Positions 11,641 to 24,121 of a stretch of DNA of 64,000 nt are shown here, in pieces. The notes beneath the pieces were generated by a model. That model was not told the DNA's origin and made no database searches. It worked only from the letters and a program-made list of their open reading frames with translations. The number at the start of each line of letters is the position of its first letter. The first letter of the stretch is position 1. Made by a program: the position numbers and the translations under genes. Source of the stretch: Rhabditophanes sp. KR3021 (Eukaryota; Nematoda; Chromadorea; Rhabditida; Alloionematidae); the NCBI GenBank assembly GCA_963281155.1, contig CAUJLY010000006.1:310001-374000 (forward strand), given 5' to 3'.

Positions 11641-13444
11641 AATGCCACCTGTCAAAAAAAACAACTTCAAAAAGGAGAAGCAGTTGAGCTGCCGCAACAA
11701 ATCACCATGTAGCTAATAGAGAAACCCAAGCTGCTAGAGAGAAGGAAGAACTCAACGAATTGAAGATAAGACTACAATCGGCAATTTAAAGGAGGAAATG
11801 GCAGTTCTAAAAAGGAAATTGAAAGATCCAGAATGCAAAGGATCTCATCAAGTATTGCAAGCCACAAAAAGAAGAAAATCGTTTGACAACCTTGAGGAAA
11901 GAGCAAAGTTTGATCGGCTGAACTTTTGGATGGATAACCTCAAGGAACTAAATGACGACACGGATTTATCTGACAGAGCACGTGCCGCTCTTTCAAAGCA
12001 ATTGTTGACTGGATTAAAAGAAGCTGATAAACCATTATTGACGAATGAACAAACGGCAGAGTTTTTTCTTAGCTTGAGAGTAAGCCAAAACAAGTTCAAA
12101 ATTCTATACCAGCTCTTACAAACTTATGAACTTCCTGTTATTTTTGCCCCTTACTCAAGATTTCTGGCATTTATTCAAGGAAAACCAGTCGGTGATTATG
12201 TTTCTATTACAAAGGCAGACAAAATTGGAATCATTACATCAGATGTCAAAACTTTATTGAAAATCCGCCTTCAAAGACTTTTAACATCTGGCCAATTAGT
12301 GTATGAAGAACTTTCCTCTCCAGCAGAAATAAAAGTTAGAGTATGTATTGTAGGAGACAAAGAAACAACTAAAGTCTGTTTCCAACCACAAGTTAAAGCA
12401 AAGAACAATTCATACCTCACTTTGAGTCTACTTGGTTTATGGCAATGACAGTCGAGACTACATGGAGCATTTTTTAAATACCTCCTGCAATGATGAAACG
12501 GGTCAAATGCCAAACGGATCGGTCATTGAACAACTTAAAAATTGCTGTAAAATTCAACTAAATGCAGACGTCACATGTACAGTTGAATTCTTTCTTACTG
12601 GAGATTTTCTTTTTGTCTACAGCTTTATGGGTTTCAAAGGACAAAACTCGAACTACTTCTGTTTTTATTGTAAATATTACAGTCGTACTCCAGCTGAAGT
12701 TCTCAATTTCCATTCAAACCAAAAAACGCGCTGGAAAAACTTTAGTGACAATTGTATTCAAGATCAATGTCTCGAGATGCTGGTTGTGAAATCACTACTT
12801 TAATGAAGGAAGGGTTCAAGTCAAAGGCCTTAATGCCCATTGAATATGAGAATATTGTGATGCCTTTATTGCATATTTTCATGGGGTTGGCTATGGATAT
12901 TCAAAAGAAGCTTCGTGAGTTGCTTAACCCTGACGAGATTGATAGTATGATTGAATTCCTTAAATATATTGAAATCAGAATGAGAAACTATTGGGAGGCT
13001 TTCAGTGGCAATGCAGTCAATCTATTGATGGAAAATATGGACAACTTTTTAGAAATTTTACCTGCTACTGGAAATGAAATATTAAATATGAAAGCCATCC
13101 TCAACAAGCTTTCTGGAGTATACAATATTGTCTTTGTTGCCAAAATTAGTGATAAGGGTAAATTAAAGAAAGCCTTAGATGAAGTAATTGGTGCTTACAA
13201 AAATGGTGTAATTTCCAAAGAATTCACCATAACACCAAAAGGCCACACATTAATTTGCCATGCTATTGATCAATTAGAAAGGCATCATACATTAATGCTT
13301 TTTTCTGAGCAAGGACAAGAAGTTCTTCATAATATAATGAATAAAGATTTGCAAACATTTCAATCCATGCCACAAATTGAGTCTCAATTGGACCTTTTAA
13401 TACGCTTTCAGTCCTTACGTGTAATGTTCTTTGATAACCAATAG
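11641..13444 (+). pseudogene. Degraded transposase-like protein with CxxC motif
   Basis: Three plus-strand frames follow one another: 11798-12448 (N-terminal, Lys-rich then helical), 12432-12803 and 12752-13444. Homologous-looking text runs across the joins, implying one-base shifts near 12420 and 12770. A start-like ATG at 11641 (MPPVKKNNFKKEKQ) runs into a stop. The central part has FLTGDFLFVYSFMGF then CFYC, a pattern I associate with repeated, transposon-derived nematode and invertebrate proteins in which a Gly-Asp motif precedes a Cys-x2-Cys knuckle. The C-terminal part matches the ORF inside the 55-1008 element. No terminal repeats located. Classification to superfamily is not possible by eye. 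Confidence 0.5.
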
Positions 13445-13699
13445 TATGTGTTTTATATATTTTAACAAATTATAGTTAGTTGTATGTTGTGTATTAATAC
13501 TTGTAAAAATAGTTTCATATGATTACAAACATTTACTTAATATACTAGATCAAGTAGATTTAGGAAAAAGACATAGTCAAAATTTGATGTGTTTTAAGTA
13601 AAATTATGGCCTTGAAAAACAAAGCAAATAGCTTAATTACACTATTAAATTTTGGGTTTCATTGATATAAATGAAACACCTTGATAATGCAACCATTTT

Positions 13700-14210
13700 T
13701 ATAAAAAAAAGTCGAAATAACGGACTTGGCGACTGATACAAAAATGAATGGTATATGTCATATTAAAGGCCTGAAAAAACTGAACAACTTCCTCAATTCG
13801 TATTTTTAAAAACTTCAGTTTACACACTTTGATAAAATATGCATGTTTTTAAAAAAGGCGTTATAGTAAGGGTGAGAACTTGCAAAAAAAACTATGATAT
13901 ATCCGAGATTATGTCTCTTAAATAGCTGTGCAACATAGGCAAATCAAATTTTTAAATGATGCTTTTAATCGGCTGGAACATGTAAAAAATATGATAAAAG
14001 TTAGCATTCTTTAATTAGCCGTTATACTGAGGCTGCCGACTTGGCACAAAAATGTCTGGTATATTTTATATTGTAGTCCTTAAAAAACTGAACAAAATGG
14101 GCACAAAAGATTTTTCAAAAAATCAAATTAAAAATTTATAATAAGCCATTTATAAAAAAAAAGTATGTAGTATACCATGTTTAAAGGCCTAGGGGAGACG
14201 ATACTGGTAT
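13700..14210. repeat. Degenerate tandem repeat, period about 150-170 bp
   Basis: Related blocks occur near 13720, 13862, 14031 and 14160. Shared words include GACTTGGC, ATACAAAAATG...GGTATAT, and CCT(G/T)AAAAAACTGAACAA. Copies differ by many substitutions and indels. No coding potential. It looks like an old minisatellite or a decayed satellite block. The rest of 13445-14660 is A+T-rich and otherwise empty. Confidence 0.4.
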
Positions 14211-14683
14211 AAAATCCCCTAAACTTGATAATTTATTTAAATTAATATTAATAAAGACTATAAAAGGAATGTAATTGAACACGATTTGGGTACAATTCCT
14301 ACACTTCACCACCGTGATTAATAATATCTATTTTCTAAATGTGCCAATTACTTATTTTGATATATCATAATAAAATTATTGTTTAATTCCTTTTTATACA
14401 ATTTAAGGTTATATTTTTATCGCGATATTATCAACTTTTTATATTAGAAACAAAATAACTACATAATATTGTAAAGTAATATTACGTATTTATTAAAAAG
14501 ATTTGCTAAAACGCACTTAAACTAAAATTTATACAATTATGGCGAATGAATAATTTAGTACAACTATTTCCAGTATTACAAGTTACATACGTTTATGGAA
14601 TAAATAAATTATTTAACAAATAAGTTAGTTTACCGATTTTCAAAATATATTAATTTTACTTCATTAAATTGTTTCGTCACAGT

Positions 14684-15707
14684 ATGAACAAAAGCACATA
14701 TTATAGTCCATTTAATTCATCTACTTATAAAGAATGGGATAATCTTAATAGGGATTATTTTCCAGCTGCTATTGAACTTTTTATTCTAGCTATTCTTGCA
14801 ATACTACCAAACATTTATTTCTTTACAATCTCCCTCAATAATTCAATTTTTCAAACACGCAAATTTCTAAAATATACAATTCTTATTATATCGTTTCAAT
14901 ACATTGTAATTTGCTTATTAAGCATAATTACTGTTGCAATGTACTTAACATGTTATTTCCTTGATGCCTTAATTCCGGTATTACTATGTGGCTTATTTCG
15001 AAAGGCACAATATTGTTTATACACCAGTACATCAACCACACCTTTAATTTTATCCATTTCACGGTTATATTTGGTAGTTTATGATAATAGAACAAATATA
15101 ATTTTAATAATTATAATAGCAACTTTTCTTAATGGTCCAAGTTTCTTATTTTTTGTACTTGGCTTTTTTTTCGAATTACATATATTAGCCGATGAAGTAT
15201 GTACAACTTTGTTGGCCTCTGGTAATAAAATTGTCCGTTTGACAGAATGGATGACTTATGGCATACGATTAATCAGTCCAATTCTTTCGTTTATAATCAA
15301 TTTAGTAATGATCTTAAAAGTCAAGAAAAAGTTTAAGCCATCTATGCCTCGGTTGAATGTTAAAAGAATGGAAGAAGAAAAAACAATTTATTTAAATTTG
15401 ATTGTACAATCCCTTTGGCCATTATTCTGTGAAATGCCGACAGTCATCTTAACAGTATACTTTAACACGAGTAAGTAAATAACAGAAGATAAATTTAATT
15501 ACATACATCTTTATAGCTAAAGATTTGATTTTTATTTATTGGAGAATATCTGATTTAATAATGTTCTCTGGATTTGGTGTTAGTACTATATTGATCATTT
15601 ATTTTGTCAGAGACGTTGGCAGCGTATTGTTACCTTCATGTTTACAAATGAAATTGAACGATAATAGCAGAAATAGTAAAGACGGAAATAGTTTTGCTAA
15701 AATTTAA
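14684..15707 (+). CDS. 7TM chemoreceptor-like GPCR
   Basis: ATG at 14684, one base after CACAG (possible splice acceptor). Exon 1 (14684-15470) and exon 2 (15517-15707) join in phase 1 across a 46-bp intron. The protein has about seven hydrophobic spans beginning at AAIELFILAILAILPNIYFF and ending FGVSTILIIYFV, with a short polar tail. The segment after the intron reads KDLIFIYWRISD; WRISD recurs in the convergent paralogue at 15.8-16.8 kb. Length about 325 residues is normal for nematode serpentine receptors. Ligand and exact chemoreceptor family are not determinable by eye. Probably expressed in sensory neurons if like its relatives. Confidence 0.75.
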
Positions 15708-15801
15708 TTATATCACTCATTAATTATTTAAATGTTTATATTTAGCTAATATATGCATGACAAGTTTGAGAGTAATAAGAAATTATAAATGTGCTTAAAA
15801 T

Positions 15802-16762
15802 CTATTTAACGATGAAAACATTTGTTACTTTATTTGATTTCGGCTGATATTGTAAGTGACGGAGAACAACATTGCGGATATCCTCTAAAAATATGATTGA
15901 TAAAAAAGTGCAACATCCAATAGTAAATAATGTAAACGCATCTGATATTCTCCAAGCAAAATATATATCATATCCTTAAACATTAAAAAGTGAATACTAA
16001 ATGCAAAAAATTACCATGATCCTTGAGCATAGTTAGAATAAGATCTGGAAGTTGTGCGAATAGGGGAAAAATTGACTGGATTGTTAAATTTATAAAAAGA
16101 ACTCTATTTTCTTTTCTCCGGAGGATTCCAGTAGTCTCATTAGTGTACTTCCTTTTAACATTGATTTGAATATAAGTTATACTATTTATAATTAAAGAAA
16201 ATATTGGGGAAAAAATACGTATAATGTAATTAATAAGTTTAAGCTTTCCTATAATAGGACTATCAATAATAAGAATTAAGGAACAAACTTCGTCATACAC
16301 TAAGTTGTTTGCAAATGTTAATTGACCGTACTGACACAAAACAGAAGGAAAATTTAGTAATAGAATTAAAATTATTATTATTTTGATGTTTATAGATTTC
16401 ATGAGTACAAGTTTAGTAAATCGTATTATTGTAAAAATAAAAGGAGCTGTTGCACTAAAAGTATTAAAAACAAAAATAGTTCTTCTCAGAAAACTACAAA
16501 GTAAGATAGGTATCCCATAATTATCAATAAAGCAATACATATATAATGTTAACAGCATCAATAATATCAGAAAATATAGAGAATATTGCATTGAAACCAA
16601 GATTGTAATCATCCGTAGGATTGTACGTTTTTTGAAGCATTTATGGAAAACTGCAAGTAGTAGGAAATATATATTAGGAATCATGCATGGTATGATAATA
16701 ACAGAAAGTTCTAAAGCTGCTGGAAAATAATTTGGATTAGCAAATGAATTAAAAGTATCCAT
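15802..16762 (-). CDS. 7TM chemoreceptor-like GPCR, paralogue of the convergent neighbour
   Basis: Start MDTFNSFANPNYFPAALEL; exon 1 16015-16762, 40-bp intron, exon 2 15802-15974, joining H-G-YDIYFAWRISDAF in frame. Seven hydrophobic spans. Shared landmarks with the neighbour at 14.7-15.7 kb are NYFPAA(L/I)EL near the N-terminus, IPNIYF in TM1, LCSFLRR/LCGLFRK before TM3, a Cys after DEVC, NLTIQSIFPLF/NLIVQSLWPLF in TM6 and WRISD. The two genes are tail to tail, about 95 bp apart, so they probably arose by inverted duplication. Intact. Confidence 0.75.
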
Positions 16763-17318
16763 GTTTATTACTAGTAATTTCTTAAATTGAGAATCAAGTT
16801 TAATAAATGTTTTTAAATCGTGAAATAAATCTATCTGCCCTTTTAATCCTAAACATATTTATATTCTATAAATTGCATTTCTTTGATGAAATGTTTTGCA
16901 AAAGTATTATTTAATATACGTTTAAAATTTCAGATATTATTGCAATTTTAACATAAAAAATAGGTCTAGCCTATTTATTGAAGAAAACATTTAATTTTTG
17001 CAATTCCAAAAATAGGTATTATAGAAAAAAAACAAATAAATTCTTGACTACAATTCATCTTTTTTTTATGAAAACATATTTTTTGATTTGCGCATCTTAA
17101 AGAGCGTAAAAAATGCTATCTAATGATATAAAAATATTAATAAAATGATTGAAACAAAGTTGACAAAAATGTCTTTGAAGTTTACATACATAACCTATAG
17201 TTTAGGTGATCGCCCTGAAAAACTTCATTCTCAGATCGAGCTGAAAATAGTCTTAAACTCTTAGTTATGTCCAAATTAGTATTATAAGCCACTAAAATCA
17301 CAATGAAAATTTCATTTC
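16763..17318. other. Intergenic
   Basis: No gene or recognisable repeat. A+T-rich sequence separating the 5' end of the 7TM gene from the 3' end of the IgGFc-like pseudogene. Confidence 0.4.
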
Positions 17319-18348
17319 TTATTTTTTAGCACCGTGAGGCATAGACATAATAAAATGCCCATATTGCCTTTTAAAGTAATTCATATCATTAAATTTATAA
17401 TTATGAGTACTCAAGATATTTTCATCAACTTTTATCAAATCAGGATCTATACCATTACTATCTGTATAAAATTCTATATGACAATCCTTAGCTGATGTAT
17501 AAAATTGAGTTTTTCCCGTTACCCATTCTACTACACTTGGAACATAATACACAAAATGTCCGTAAGCAGTAAGATTATCAGGTTTTATATGAATTGAGCC
17601 AAGTCTATACATTGGCATTTGTCCTGAATCTGTAGAAGAACCCATTTCTGATTTCTCTGTTAAGTCAATGGTGCTTGGTTTAATTGCAGTAATTATTTCC
17701 TGATGCCCGTTAGCATTATTATCTTTATCATACACAGTAATTTCAAAAATTTCCTCACATTCAGAGGCTACAGTTGGAGGAGAAACGTAAAGTCTTGTAG
17801 TAAGATCATTTGATATCATTCTTTGATCAGGTGGGAATAATAAACCATTGCATTGTTTGGCAACTACAGGCATTGGCATGAATGATATATGATCACGAAT
17901 GCATGATGATCCACATGAACTGCCAGATAAATTACTTGTTGAAGCCCAATAAATAGCATATGATAACATTATTGGCTTTGTTGCTGAAATAGTGATAGTT
18001 ATGTTATCATTAAAAGCATTGGTTGGTGCAACAGCAATATAATGTTGATTTTGACTAATAGTGATATCATTTGAAAATAATACACTGTTTACGTATACAA
18101 GAATATTTGCATTAATAAAATTGTCGTTAAGTGAATGGCAATATTTCAATTGATCCTTTTCCCCATGACCAAGTAGTTGGCATGGCAAAAATATACTTGT
18201 CCCCGCATTTGTTGTAGATGGTATCAAAAAATGATCGCCCAAATTATTAACAGAAAGCAAATAGACGAAAATCCTCTGTAGATACGTCGTTGAATTTACT
18301 AGGAACATATTTTGTCGACAAAAGAACTTCCTTGAAATCAAAATTTAT
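17319..18348 (-). pseudogene. IgGFc-binding-like secreted protein, decayed copy A
   Basis: Close relative of the intact gene at 42.5-44.0 kb. Aligned landmarks are GDHFLIPS, SSCGSSCIRDHISFMPMP, FPPDQRM(I)SNDLTTRLYVSPP, DSGQMPMYRLGSI, YGHFVYYVP and W(V)TGKTQFYT. Upstream, the frame STEDFRLFAFC matches SVDFRIFAKC of the intact copy but then hits stops and lacks about 14 residues before NNLGDHFLIPS. At the 3' end the frame stops after MSMPHGAKK, losing about 45 residues that end the intact protein (YVVCKSVNGPYNAAGYLTG). The signal-peptide exon is missing. So both ends are damaged, though most of the body is open. Its function would be extracellular; the family name is a tentative resemblance. 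Confidence 0.6.
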
Positions 18349-18349
18349 T

Positions 18350-19105
18350 TGCGTAGTTATAAAAAATCAACTAAAGTTGACTATGAGAGTTTAGAAAACC
18401 CAGCTCGAAGTTAGTATCGTTCAGGATTTAATTCTGTTACAACCACAAAGGTGCGAAGGCAAGGTTCACAATATTCAAACATATGTCTTTATGAAAATTA
18501 TCAAATCATAATCATTATTTGTGGCTTATTGTAATATTTATAAGCTTTATTTTAATTTTCTGGGAATAAGTATAATATTTGCCATTGGAAAAATGTTAAC
18601 TAACTAATATGCAATTTTAATACAAACAATTTATGAATATACACAAATGGCAAAAACGTTAAAATTTGTCGATTTAGACAAAAATAAACGCTTTTACTAG
18701 GAAAGTCAAAAAACCGACTAAATTTTCTCTCTGTGTGATAATCAAGATATTGTAATGACATATAAATAAGTTATTTAAAGAAATCACACGTTACAGAAAT
18801 TTCGAACACAACTTTCAAAATAACTATTTTCTCATATCTTTCACTATTAAATTAATCCTAATTATATGATAGGTAAAATTCCATTGTAAACTATGTTTAA
18901 ACCAGGAAGGAAATGTTTACTGCACTATTTATTAATTTTCTTCTTGAACGGATACCATGTTATTTGACATTTTTATTTAAAAACATAAATTCACACGAAA
19001 AGTATTACTATTTTGAACGTAGATTTCTTGGAATTTAAAAATGTTTGGAAGTTATTTATAACAAAATGAATCAAAACTTGAAAAAAAGATTTATTTGAAA
19101 AAGTG
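18350..19105. other. Intergenic, part of the tandem-duplicated 7TM unit
   Basis: No coding sequence. The stretch at about 18900-19105 (containing TGCACTATT...TTTTCTTCTTGAACGGATA(C/T)(C/T)ATGTTATTTG) recurs near 20400 and 22010, so it belongs to a repeated unit that also contains the 7TM genes downstream. Confidence 0.45.
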
Positions 19106-20139
19106 TTATTTAATCATGGTAGGAGTAAGTCGTTTAACAACGTTATTATTTACTCTACTATTAACTTCATTTTTTGATCCAAAATAAAATGATAAAAAGT
19201 CGCGTCTTACTGATTTGCTAAAAATGTTTAAAGTCATTTTATCAGAAACTTACTTAAATATTAGTAGAAAATACGCGTCATTGTATGCCAGCAAAGAATC
19301 TATATAAACAAATAGATTTTCAGTGCCAAATGTTGGGACTTTGGCTCCAGGTATAAAAGAAATGATCAGTCTACTAATATAAAGAGAAATCAAAATTAAA
19401 ATACATATATTTTGTAAAGTTGAATACCACATTAATATATTCTCCGACCTTTTCCTCTCTTCACTGAATGTATTTGATTTGACTAATTGGCGAAATTTTA
19501 AAATGCTCAAATAATTCAAAACAGTAGATGACAAAAAGCTTATTAAAGCATATGAAGATAACATAATTCGAGATGGAAATATTCCCGCTTGACTGATATA
19601 GTTTATATGATAAATGTTTTCCTTGCCAACGACTAACAGCCAATCAGCAGCCAAATTAAAACGTGGGATTATTTGTGTTGATGATATTAATAACACAATT
19701 ACACAATAAAATACTGTTTTTTTGATTGAGAAAAACTAAAATTTATTGAATTTGAGAAATACAATTTTTGACTTACATCATTATATCTCAAAGGAAAATG
19801 CAAAGCGAAATAACGATTAATAGCTAAAAATGCACAATTGAAGCATAAGTATGCAGTTAATGTGGTTTCAATACATATATCAATTGGTGGAATCCACTTT
19901 AGACTTAAAACTTCTTTAAAACCAAAATTAATTATGCGTTCTGTTAAAAAATCCCACCAAAAAAAGAATGTCGTTAAACAATAATTAAATATTAAAATTG
20001 CATAAAATCCAGAATAATAAGATTTATCCTTTTGAGTCAATTTTTTGACGACAAAGTAAAAGAAAATAGTTTGTAATGTAGTTGAGATAAGTCCCCAGGA
20101 AAAAAGAAGTATATCGTCATCTAGATGATGAGTTATCAT
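19106..20139 (-). CDS. 7TM chemoreceptor-like GPCR (tandem array copy 1, intact)
   Basis: Start MITHHLDDDILLFSWGLIS. Exons join in frame across short GT...AG introns: RYND to FFSIKKTVFYC (phase 0, near 19740-19780) and LLIF to NKSVRRDFLSFYFGSKN (phase 2). The stop is at 19106 after PTMIK. TM3 ends with NRYFALHFPLRYN, equivalent to the DRY position of rhodopsin-like receptors. The TM7-tail region SYNDAYFLLIF-type and SVRRDF resembles the end of nematode Srx/Srt-type receptors, though I cannot fix the family. About 320 residues, no internal stops. Two damaged copies follow upstream on the same strand. Confidence 0.75.
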
Positions 20140-20600
20140 AACTTAATTGGCTTTCTGACCCAGAATAATTTAATAATATCTGATTCAAATATTGCTTTTA
20201 TCTCTAAATAAAATTTAATCGGCAATGTTTTGAAGATTCCCATACGCAATTTCGTACATTTCCTGTACTTTTTCTTTGTGATGCCTTTATTGCATAATAT
20301 ATAAAGTTTAATAACAAATGAATAAAAGTATAAAAGATTAGTAATTATTTGAAAAAAACTTGTAATAACATGCATGTCTCAAGTACCAGGAAGAAAAATG
20401 TTTTGCTGAATCATTCAACTTTTTGCTGCACTATTCATTTTTTCCTTCTTGAACGGATATTATGTTATTTGTTAATTGTAATAAAAAATTAAATTCACAC
20501 AAAAAATCCCACAGTTTCTGACAAAAAAAAGTTTATTTATAAACTGAGCATACTTTTTAGGGATTAAAAATATGTAAAAAATTTATTGTGATAAATGTTA

Positions 20601-21598
20601 TTAAGGAATAGAGGGATTGAGCCTTTTAACTACTGTGCTATTATTTCCTTTCTTTCTTGATCCACAATAAAATGCTACAAAGTCGCGTCTAACTGTCTTA
20701 CTAAAGAATATTTAAAATAGTGTTTATCAAAAACTCACTTGAATATAAGAAGAAAATAAAGATCGTTGTATGAAAGTAGAGATGCCATATAATTAGTCAA
20801 ATTCTCAGTTCCAAATTTAAACGGTTTGGCTCCTGGTATAGTAGAATTTATTAATCTGCCGATGTAAACTAAAATAAAAATGAAGATGCATATCCAATCA
20901 AAATTTTTTCAGATTTTTCTTTGCCTCACTAAATGTATTTGACTTGATTAATTTTCTGAATTTTACAATGCTGAAGTAATTCAATGATGCCAAGAAACTT
21001 AATGAAGCATATGTAGTTTGCATAATTCGCGCTGGTAGTACATCAGATTGGTTTATGTAATTTGGATGATATATATTCTCTTTCCATCAACAAATAAGTA
21101 ATCAGCATTTATACCGACCCTGAGAATTAAGGTTGTTGATGACAATATTAATATAATCAGACAATAAAGGATAATCTTTTTTATCGAAAAGTACTACAAA
21201 AGTCTTAGATTTAATAAAGTATAATAAATTACTTACTTGATTGTATTTCAAAGCATAATGAAATGCAAAGTAACGATTGGCAGCTATCATAGCGCAATTT
21301 AAACATAAGTATGTAATTAATGCTGCTTCATAGGACAAATCAAATCTTGAAATCCATTCTAAACCTACGACTTCAAATGGCAAAATATTGAAATTTAAAA
21401 ACCTCACCATAACAAAATCCCACCAAAAATAAAATGTGGTTAGAATAAAGTTAAATAATAAATTGCATAGAATCCTGTGTGATAATTTCTATCATTTTAA
21501 ATAATTTTTCCGAATACAAAGAAGAAAAGAGTTTGTAATGAGTTTGAAATAAAGCCCCAAGAAGTAATAATTATATCGTCTAGATAATTGATTGTCAT
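20601..21598 (-). pseudogene. 7TM chemoreceptor-like GPCR, tandem array copy 2, broken
   Basis: Same exon plan as the neighbouring intact copy. An N-terminus MTINYLDDIIITSWGFISNS soon meets a stop (FVFGKII*). A middle exon is open (LSYEAALITYLCLNCAMIAA, NRYFAFHYALKYN). The next exon shifts frame after GKR (21060-21090; NIYHPNYINQSDV in the shifted frame) and stops after NLKKF. The last exon is intact and ends KTVRRDFVAFYCGS...LNPSIP. Several independent lesions make it a pseudogene, not a single sequencing slip. Confidence 0.7.
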
Positions 21599-22230
21599 CA
21601 CTAAAATAATAAAATTTAAAACAATGCAATAATTTTTTCTTGATTTTAAATCTTACCAGAATTAAGTCTAGCCTGTTTACAAGTCCAATAAAGATATAAA
21701 AGAAAACGTTACTTATCTTACATTTGTAAACATAGAAAATGAATAATATCCGTTGCACACTATGTTTTTTAATTCTTTAAAGTAATTTGTCTAATATACG
21801 AAATAAATTTGTAATAACCTTTATCAACGTGTGTGAAAAAGTACTTTAACAATGCATACTACATCTCTGGAACATCATTATTCAATATTTCCTTTGAATC
21901 ACAAACAATTTTAGATGAATTATTACAAATGGAAAAAGATTAGTAATTTATGTATTTGAAAAAATAAATAACATGTGTGTTTCAAATAATAGCATGGAGT
22001 ATGTTTTCCTGAATCATTCAATTTTCACTGCACAGTTAATTATTTTCCTTTTTAAGGGAATAATAATTTGTTATTTAGTAAGTTATTCACAAGAAAAATG
22101 AATATTAAAAATTACAAGAATTTTTTTATTGCTTCTGAAAAAATGAGTTTTTTTAAAAGTAATTTTGATAAAACATATCAACAAACATCATTAGATAATA
22201 AAAAAGAAAGCAATGTTATATTTATATCTT

Positions 22231-22800
22231 TCACTTCCTTTTTAATCCATAATAAAATACACAGAAATCATTTCTTACAACTTTACTAAAAATATTTTTT
22301 ATGAAACTTACTTAAAAATAAGTAAAAAATATGCATCACTGTATGATAAAAGACTACCTAGCCATGACCATATATTTGGAGATATCAATACCACCACAGT
22401 GTGATCTTTAAATTCTGAAGGAGTTATTAATATTGTAATATGAACAACAACAAAAAATAAAATACAAACATTCTGGAACATTGAGTAATAAAAAAACACC
22501 TTGTCATTTTTTTTATTTTCAAAACCAGATGCATTTATTTTATTTAATTTTAAAAGCTGTAGCATACTTGCATAATTTAGAATAGTTGCTATTATTAAGC
22601 TAATTACTGAAAATACAATTAGCAAAGCTCGAGCTGGAGCAACTTTGCTTTGATTCACATAACCGATATGGTAAATATTTTCAAATCCTTCCAGTAATAT
22701 ATAGTCTGCAATTAGATTCCAGCGTATAAGTATGGCTGTTGATGCTAATAACCATAAAAATAAGCAATAAAATCATGATTTTAACAAGATATTAGCTCCG
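22231..22800 (-). pseudogene. 7TM chemoreceptor-like GPCR, tandem array copy 3, 5' half missing
   Basis: The second half of the receptor is open: LFLWLLASTAILIRWN, then ENIYHIGYVNQSKVAPARAL and a final exon KVVRNDFCVFYYGLKRK with stop at 22231, joined by a GTAAGT...TTTTAG intron. It aligns with the corresponding exons of copy 1. Nothing corresponding to the first three membrane spans is found between 22800 and 23050, so the 5' half has been lost. Confidence 0.65.
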
Positions 22801-23059
22801 CTTTTTTATTCCATTATAAAAATAATTTTTTACACTTTAAAAAGATATTATTTATTTCAACACTGTAATTATGGAATGTATGCATGTAATAAAAGAATGA
22901 GAAAAATTATTAATAATATCTGAATATTGAAAGTAAATTTTGATAGTAAACTCTAAAACAATATTAAACAATCAAATACTTTCTAATAAATCTCACTTAT
23001 TTGAACTCATACCAGCACTACAAATAGTACTTGTAATAGCATAAGTTTTCAACTGTTAC

Positions 23060-23470
23060 TTAACCAGAAGCAGCAATAGCTACGGCAAGAGCTCTGGCAT
23101 AAGCTTCAGCTTTACAGGCAGCAACATCTGAATTAACGGCTTTTTCAGCAGCAATGGTGTAGGCAACAACAGCATCTTCGGCAGCAGTTACAGCAGCTTG
23201 ATTAGTTGTATCAAGAGCGGCGGTGGCAGCAGTACTGTCACGAGCAGATTCAGCAGTATTGGCAAGAATAACATCGGCAGCAGCAATAGCTCTAGCGGCA
23301 ACGGCATTGGAATCAGCAAGAGCTTGATCTGCGACATTGTCTCCAGCAGTCTTTTCTGGACCTCTTACAATTACACCTGTGTCATTTCCTCCGACGGGGC
23401 ATGCATTGCCATATTGAACAAGAACTTGGCCAATAATGACTAAGATAAGGATAGATGAAGTAAATTGCAT
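23060..23470 (-). CDS. Small secreted alanine-rich protein
   Basis: A single ORF of 136 codons. MQFTSSILILVIIGQVLVQY is a signal peptide, followed by a short region with one Cys (NACPVGGNDTGVIVRGPEK). From residue 40 on, about 40 percent is Ala, mixed with Asp, Glu, Val and Thr (for example ADSNAVAARAIAAADVILAN). That predicts one long amphipathic helix, with a second Cys near residue 120 (DVAACKAEAYARA). The local G+C is clearly higher than its surroundings because of Ala codons. Composition resembles alanine-rich helical proteins such as some ice-binding or coat proteins, but no diagnostic repeat spacing is evident. Function unknown. Isolated gene, not in a visible family. Confidence 0.7.
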   Translation of the reverse strand: MQFTSSILILVIIGQVLVQYGNACPVGGNDTGVIVRGPEKTAGDNVADQALADSNAVAARAIAAADVILANTAESARDSTAATAALDTTNQAAVTAAEDAVVAYTIAAEKAVNSDVAACKAEAYARALAVAIAASG

Positions 23471-24121
23471 GTTTGTAGTAGTAGTAACTTATGAAACTGA
23501 TAAAATACTAACAATACACGATGCTTATATACTACATTTTCTGTTTATTAGAACTATTTACTTCCACCTTTTGGTGACATTAACACCCTGACCAAACAAA
23601 TTAAAGGATAATCTGAAATTAGATTTAAAAATATTGTGTCTACATTATGATAATAGATCAAGTAAACACAATTCATTGCTCAAAAAGAGTGCCTCAACCA
23701 TTGTGTTTGTTTAAAAAATGTAATCTAAGCTTAGAATGATTTATGTGTGCATTAATTTAAAAATTAAGCATGTGTTCAATTTTTATTTGAAAGCAATATT
23801 TGTAATGACTTGCTACTTAATGAAGGTACGTTTGATTTGATTTCGGATTTGCATAAATTAAGTTTAATGCTATAGTGACTTGTTTAATTTAAATATTAAT
23901 TATTTTTGATAAAAATCCAGATAATTTGGCAATATTTGGTAGAATTCCGTAAACCTCTTTATAATAACTTTATTTGATGTGTATTTTCTGAGATAACTAA
24001 ATATTCACACTCAATTTTATCTTGTGCATGAGGAAATATTTTTGTAATGTTTATTACATCATCTGTTCCACTGTGAAAAATAGAATAATTAAAAAGAACA
24101 TAATATAAATAGTTTTCGAAA

